Under the pieces are notes generated by a model. It saw only the letters and a list, made by a program, of their open reading frames with translations. It made no database searches and had not been told where the DNA came from. Shown here one piece after another: positions 29,691 through 33,669 of a DNA stretch of 33,669 nt. A program made the position numbers and the translations under genes. How positions within the stretch are numbered: position 1 is the first letter of the stretch; each line of letters opens with the position of its first letter. The stretch is from Gemmatimonadota bacterium (lineage in GTDB: Bacteria > Gemmatimonadota > Gemmatimonadetes > Longimicrobiales > Gaopeijiaceae), in assembly GCA_016209885.1 (NCBI GenBank), contig JACQVF010000036.1:1-33669 (forward strand), read 5' to 3'.

Positions 29691-30962
29691 TCACCGTCCC
29701 CGCCGCGCCGGCGTGGCGGGCGTGACGGGCGTGCCCGGGACACGGTCGAACCTGGGGTGCGCCGGCGGCACCAGCATCTGCAACAGCGCCTGGCCGTACA
29801 CCTCCGAGTCGAAGGGCAGCGCGTTCGCCTGGAGCGCCACCACGATGTTCAGGTCCGGGTAGTTCCCGACGTACGTGCGCGTCCCTTTCACCGTGCCCGT
29901 GTGGCTCGTGAACCGCCGGCCTTGGCGATCGGTCTGGACGCGCCAGGCCAGGGCCTGACCGAAGTTCAGGGGCTGGGGCTCGCCACGCGCGGAGAAAGCC
30001 TTCACCACCGGACCGATCTGGACCCTGTACATGTCCGCGACCGTCTCGGGCTTGAGGAGCGTGCCGTCGTTGAGGGCAGTGCCGAAGCGGACCAGGTCCT
30101 CGACGGTGGAGAGGATCCCGCCGCCCGCGTACTTGTAGCTCACGTCCGCGTAGTCCGTGTTGACCAGGATGCCTCGCTGGTTGCGCTCGTAGCCACGGCC
30201 GCGGTTGTGGACGATTCGCGAGGGCACATCGAACTGCGTGCTCAGCATCCCCGCGGGCTCCCAGACGAACCGCCGCAGGTACGCCTCGAAGCCGATCCCC
30301 GTCACGGACTCCACCAGGCCATGGAGGAGGTTGAACGCGTAGGACGAGTACATCCAATACGTGCCGGGCTCGAAGACGAGCGGATCGTCGCGCCAGCGGC
30401 GGGTCGATTCCTCGAAGCTCTCGAAGTAGATCATTTCCTGGAGCCGGTAGGGCCCGAACTCCCCGTCCTTGTAGTGCCGGATCCCGGAGGTGTGGGTCAG
30501 CACCTGCCGGAGCGTGATCGCTTTCCCCTTCTCCGGGAAGTACGGCACGTATCGCTGGATCGGCCCGTCCAGGGCCACCTTCCCCTGCTCCACGAGCTGC
30601 ATGATCGGGATTGCGGCGATCACCTTTGAGACCGAGCCCACGTTGTGGACGGTCCCTCCCGTGGCCGGCAGCCTGTTGTCCAGCTCGGCATAGCCGACGC
30701 CGTCGGAGAAGACGATGCGGCCGTCTGTCGCCACGGCCACGGAGAGCCCCGGCAGCCCGTTCTCGTCACGCACCTGTTCCATCCACGCGCGGATGGCCGC
30801 GGCGTTCGTACCGCCGAGGCGCCCGGGCGCGCGCGGAGACATGTCCATCTGAGGGCCGGCGGCGCGGGCGGTGGCGTGGAGGGGGAGCAGCGCCACGAGG
30901 AACGGCAGGAGGTTCGATCGCGTGCGCACGCGGCGGCCCTTCGCCGCTTCACGGGTGTTCAT
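29691..30962 (-). CDS. Exported serine hydrolase, beta-lactamase family
   Basis: The 423-residue protein starts at the ATG at 30962-30960; AGGAGA lies 8 bases upstream and the N-terminus then forms a signal peptide (basic KGRRVRTRS, hydrophobic LLPFLVALLPL, cleavage near Ala-Arg-Ala-Ala). Catalytic SVSK is at 110-113, YSS (about 205-207) replaces the usual YSN, and SHTG near the end takes the place of KTG. Further family motifs are LRQVLTHTSGIRHY and AGGGILSTVEDLVRFGTALN. The C-terminus ends in a Pro/Thr/Arg-rich tail (TPVTPATPARRGR). It is a periplasmic or secreted esterase/peptidase-type enzyme of unknown substrate. It diverges from the S9 peptidase gene, with 298 bases between the starts. 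Confidence 0.88.
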   Translation of the reverse strand: MNTREAAKGRRVRTRSNLLPFLVALLPLHATARAAGPQMDMSPRAPGRLGGTNAAAIRAWMEQVRDENGLPGLSVAVATDGRIVFSDGVGYAELDNRLPATGGTVHNVGSVSKVIAAIPIMQLVEQGKVALDGPIQRYVPYFPEKGKAITLRQVLTHTSGIRHYKDGEFGPYRLQEMIYFESFEESTRRWRDDPLVFEPGTYWMYSSYAFNLLHGLVESVTGIGFEAYLRRFVWEPAGMLSTQFDVPSRIVHNRGRGYERNQRGILVNTDYADVSYKYAGGGILSTVEDLVRFGTALNDGTLLKPETVADMYRVQIGPVVKAFSARGEPQPLNFGQALAWRVQTDRQGRRFTSHTGTVKGTRTYVGNYPDLNIVVALQANALPFDSEVYGQALLQMLVPPAHPRFDRVPGTPVTPATPARRGR

Positions 30963-31127
30963 CGAGCCATCTCCTGCGGCTGGGGTCGAACGTGCTGGCC
31001 CAGAACTCCGAGGATTCATGCATGGTGGGGAGGGGGCAACGGTCGCGCAAGGTGGGCCCGCTTGCCGCTGCCGCACACCCGAGCGATCTTGGCTCCGAGG
31101 GGTCCAGCGGGCTTCCCGCCGGCTGCA

Positions 31128-31166
31128 CCCGCGCGCGGGGCACCCCTACCTGTTCTGCTCACGGCG
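31128..31166 (+). repeat. 39-bp direct repeat, copy 1, upstream of the S9 peptidase
   Basis: It is identical to 31202-31240. It begins with a CG-alternating palindrome (CCCGCGCGCGGG, 31128-31139) and continues CACCCCTACCTGTTCTGCTC. The two copies start 74 bases apart. Confidence 0.95.
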
Positions 31167-31201
31167 CAGGACCCGGTGCTGAGCCGGAGAAATTCCGTAG
31201 C

Positions 31202-31240
31202 CCCGCGCGCGGGGCACCCCTACCTGTTCTGCTCACGGCG
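31202..31240 (+). repeat. 39-bp direct repeat, copy 2, upstream of the S9 peptidase
   Basis: Perfect copy of 31128-31166. With the preceding C its palindrome is CCCCGCGCGCGGGG (31201-31214). It ends 20 bases before the ATG of the S9 peptidase gene, just before the ribosome site. Confidence 0.95.
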
Positions 31241-31260
31241 GCCTCAAAAGGGAGACGACG

Positions 31261-33447
31261 ATGCGTGTGACGGGTCTCCGGCGTTCCGCTATCGCCTCCG
31301 TTCTCTCCATTGCGGCGGCCATCGGCCTCGCTGCGGCTCCGGGTGTCCAGGCCCAGCAGCGCTTCACGATCGAGCAGATCCTGAGCGCGCCGTATCCGTC
31401 CGAGCTGGTCTCGGCGCGGGAGGTGGACCGCATCGCCTGGATCGAGTACGACCAGGGGAGGCGGAACGTCTACGCGGCGGCCGCGCCCGACTTCAGGCCG
31501 CAGCGCCTCACGGACAACCTCGAGGACGATGGTGTGGACCTTTCCAGCGTGCGCATCTCGGACGATGGCTCCACCGTCATCTTCATCCGCGGGCACACGC
31601 CGAACCGCGAGGGCTGGATCGCAAACCCTGGGAGCGACCCGCGGGGCGCCGAGCGGGCGATCTGGGCCGTGAGCACGAGCGGCGGCCGCCCGTGGCGCGT
31701 GGTGTCCGCCCGCGACGCGGCACTCTCGCCCGACGGCAACTGGGTGCTCCACGTCAAGGGCGGGCAGATCCACCGGGCGCCCGTGAACCCGGGGCTCACG
31801 GGCGCCGAGGGCCTGGACGAGGCGCCGCCGCTCTTCCGCGCGTTCGGCACGAACGGCAGCCCGGTCTGGTCGCCGGACGGCCGCAAGATTGCCTTCGTGA
31901 GCGAGCGGGACGACCACAGCTTCATCGGCATCTACGACACAGAGCGACCGGGCATCGTGTGGCTCGCCCCGGGCGTGGATCGGGACCAGAGCCCGGCCTG
32001 GTCGCCGGACGGTCGGCGCGTGGCGTTCATCCGCAGGCCGGGGCTCCCCTTTGGCGCCCGGGCCGAGCGGGGTCGGCAGCCGCCGAGGGCCGGCTACGCG
32101 AGGGGCCTTCTGGAAGCCCGTTTCCAGGGAGGCTACACCTTCGCCATCTGGGTCGCGGATGCGGAGACGGGTGAGGGGCGCGATCTGTGGCACAATCCGC
32201 CGGGCGACACTCTTTTCGCGGAGGCGCGGCAGGTGCACTGGGCCGGAAACCACATCCTCTTTCAGGCCGAGCTCGACAACTGGCGGCGCTACTACGCGGT
32301 CCCGGTGTCGAGCCCGCGGTCGGAGCCTATCGAGCTCACGCCGGGGGTCGGGGAGGTGGAGCACGCCGCGCTGTCGGCGGACGGGACGCAGCTCTACTAC
32401 ACTACGAATGCGGGCGACATCGACCGCCGCCACCTCTGGCGCGTGCCCAGCGGCGGCGGCGAAGCGGTGCAGCTCACGCGGGGCGAGGGGATCGAAACGT
32501 ATCCGGCTGTCCTCACCTCCGGGAACCTTGTCGCCGTGATGAGCGCGGGGACCAGGCAGCCGCAGGCGGTGGCCGTTGTGCCGGCGCAGGGCGGGGAGGC
32601 GCGTGTGATCGCTCCGCGGCTGCCAGCCGAGTTCCCGCTCGACGCGCAGCTCGCGGCGCAGAACGTGACGATCCGCGCGCCGGACGGACTCGAGTTCCAC
32701 AACCAGCTCTTCCTGCCCGCGGATCTCAAGCCGGGCGAGAAGCGGCCGGCGCTCGTCTTCATTCACGGCGGCTCGCGGCGGCAGATGCTCCTCGGCTACC
32801 ACTACATGCACTTTTACCACATGGCGTACGCCATCAACCAGTATTTCGCGAGCAAGGGCTACATTGTGCTGTCGGTGAACTACCGGAGCGGCATCGGCTA
32901 CGGCCGTGCGTTCCGGGAGGCGCCCGGCGTGGGCCGCCGCGGGAACAGCGAGTACCAGGACATCCTGGCGGCGGGGAAGTACCTTCAGGGCCGGCCGGAT
33001 GTGGACGCGAAGCGGGTGGGGCTCTGGGGCCTCTCGTACGGCGGGATCCTCACGGCCCAGGGGCTGGCCAGAAACTCCGACGTCTTCGCTGCGGGGGTGG
33101 ACATGGCGGGCGTCCACCTCTGGGGGAACTCCGTCGACCCCGAAAACGTCTCATACCGCGCCTCCTCCGTCTCCGAGATCCGCAACTGGAAATCACCGGT
33201 TCTCCTCATCCATGGAGACGATGACCGCAACGTAGACTTCTCCCAGACCGTCGGACTCGTGCAGGCTCTCCGCGCCCACGAGGTGCCGTTCGAGCTCATC
33301 GTCTTCCCGGACGAGGTGCACGACTTCCTGCTGCACAGCCGCTGGCTCATCGCCTTCAATGCCACGGACCGATTCTTCGAGCGGACGCTGATCCGAAGCG
33401 AGCCGATCCGGGCGGGCGGCTCACCGGGAGCCGCAGAGCGGCGCTAG
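31261..33447 (+). CDS. Secreted S9-family prolyl oligopeptidase/dipeptidyl-peptidase-like enzyme
   Basis: The 728-residue protein starts at the ATG at 31261 with AAGGGAG (31248-31254) 6 bases upstream. A signal peptide ends near Val-Gln-Ala before Gln-Gln. Residues about 40-440 form a TolB/PD40-like propeller (SPVWSPDGRKIAFVSERDD, SPAWSPDGRRVAFIRR, LSADGTQLYYTTN). The alpha/beta-hydrolase domain follows from about 460: FIHGGSRRQM (oxyanion region), GLSYGG with nucleophile Ser592, HGDDDRNV with Asp655, and DEVHDF with His687: a complete triad. It cleaves short peptides, probably in the periplasm. The 5' leader holds two 39-base direct repeats. Confidence 0.92.
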   Translation: MRVTGLRRSAIASVLSIAAAIGLAAAPGVQAQQRFTIEQILSAPYPSELVSAREVDRIAWIEYDQGRRNVYAAAAPDFRPQRLTDNLEDDGVDLSSVRISDDGSTVIFIRGHTPNREGWIANPGSDPRGAERAIWAVSTSGGRPWRVVSARDAALSPDGNWVLHVKGGQIHRAPVNPGLTGAEGLDEAPPLFRAFGTNGSPVWSPDGRKIAFVSERDDHSFIGIYDTERPGIVWLAPGVDRDQSPAWSPDGRRVAFIRRPGLPFGARAERGRQPPRAGYARGLLEARFQGGYTFAIWVADAETGEGRDLWHNPPGDTLFAEARQVHWAGNHILFQAELDNWRRYYAVPVSSPRSEPIELTPGVGEVEHAALSADGTQLYYTTNAGDIDRRHLWRVPSGGGEAVQLTRGEGIETYPAVLTSGNLVAVMSAGTRQPQAVAVVPAQGGEARVIAPRLPAEFPLDAQLAAQNVTIRAPDGLEFHNQLFLPADLKPGEKRPALVFIHGGSRRQMLLGYHYMHFYHMAYAINQYFASKGYIVLSVNYRSGIGYGRAFREAPGVGRRGNSEYQDILAAGKYLQGRPDVDAKRVGLWGLSYGGILTAQGLARNSDVFAAGVDMAGVHLWGNSVDPENVSYRASSVSEIRNWKSPVLLIHGDDDRNVDFSQTVGLVQALRAHEVPFELIVFPDEVHDFLLHSRWLIAFNATDRFFERTLIRSEPIRAGGSPGAAERR

Positions 33448-33607
33448 ACACGAAGGCCGGCCATCGCCGCCGCGAACCGGCTTCTCCTGGAGGACGGATG
33501 CCGGCTCTCCTTTGCCCTGGGCCGCGCGCGGGACGACCCGCGGACGGAAATCTCTTCGGCGTGCAGCTCCCCGGGCTGGGTCGAACCGAACGCGAAAGGA
33601 GCCTCCA

Positions 33608-33669
33608 ATGTTATACGTGTATCTGATCCGAAGGCCGCCCCACTGCTGGTACAGCGCCGCGGGGGCGGA
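33608..33669 (+). CDS. Start of a further gene, cut by the window edge
   Basis: An ATG at 33608 is preceded by AAAGGAG (33595-33601) at 6-base spacing, so a gene probably begins here. The 20 visible residues start MLYVYLIRR, which resembles the opening strand of GIY-YIG nuclease-like proteins, but the following residues (PPHCWYSAAGA) do not continue that pattern. Too short to assign. Confidence 0.35.
   Translation, partial: MLYVYLIRRPPHCWYSAAGA

Noticed and set aside
31128..31240. A CRISPR array based on the 39-bp repeats
   Set aside because: There are only two copies, a 35-base spacer, no cas genes and no further units.
31159..33117. A 652-residue minus-strand frame opposite the S9 peptidase
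   Set aside because: It is a shadow of the peptidase gene, which has a complete catalytic triad; the antisense product has no recognisable domain.
33499..33669. A short open frame from the ATG at 33499
   Set aside because: It has a poor ribosome site and stops after about 40 codons; the ATG at 33608 with AAAGGAG is a better gene start.

Overview
The window is high-GC bacterial DNA with Shine-Dalgarno starts, four-base ATGA gene overlaps and many exported proteins. The mix includes a TolB-like propeller/outer-membrane barrel protein, a VPS10/BNR-repeat protein, S9 and M14 peptidases, serine beta-lactamase-like hydrolases and Spy-like proteins behind an ECF sigma factor. It points to a diderm soil-type bacterium and is most reminiscent of Gemmatimonadota. 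That assignment is an inference from protein style, not from a marker gene. No rRNA, tRNA, CRISPR array or transposase was recognised.

Layout. 1-3992 (minus): the start of an M14 zinc carboxypeptidase, cut by the window edge, and a 1049-residue peptidase-MA/propeller/barrel protein. 4542-8634 (plus): a Spy-like periplasmic protein and a large BNR/sortilin-type repeat protein followed by a clear hairpin terminator. 9131-10793 (plus): a translationally coupled operon of ECF sigma factor, putative membrane anti-sigma factor and membrane-anchored Spy-like protein. 10858-17411: an accessory island bounded by two direct repeats that are identical over 89 bases. 17482-20000: an orphan DUF4926 gene, a lipoprotein with a repetitive tail and its own promoter, and a serine hydrolase. 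19885-24549: a sulfide:quinone-reductase-like flavoprotein, divergent from an N-acyl-D-amino-acid deacylase lipoprotein and a dicarboxylate/amino-acid symporter. 24663-33447: a beta-helix protein, a hybrid histidine kinase, a small membrane protein, an RRM RNA-binding protein, a SAM methyltransferase, a second serine hydrolase and an S9 peptidase.

The most interesting part is the island. Five genes (11131-16873) overlap or abut and must be co-expressed: an unrecognised, probably coiled-coil protein; a pseudo-ATPase of the BrxD-like (DUF2791/PF10923) family that has lost its Walker A motif; an intact ATPase of the same family; a small unrecognised protein; and an SNF2 helicase fused to a C-terminal Mrr-type nuclease domain. 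It looks like an anti-phage or anti-plasmid module, but it has no methyltransferase, no PglZ and no BrxC, so it is not BREX, DISARM or classical restriction-modification. I cannot match it to a named system. The flanking repeats are pieces of a DUF6883 gene, the usual partner of the DUF4926 gene on the right side, and both carry a frame-breaking indel at the same point. This suggests the module arrived by insertion or recombination at a DUF6883-DUF4926 locus.

The rest fits a peptide- and amino-acid-scavenging lifestyle: secreted peptidases, a D-aminoacylase next to an amino-acid/dicarboxylate symporter, and envelope-stress functions (ECF sigma operon, Spy-like proteins).
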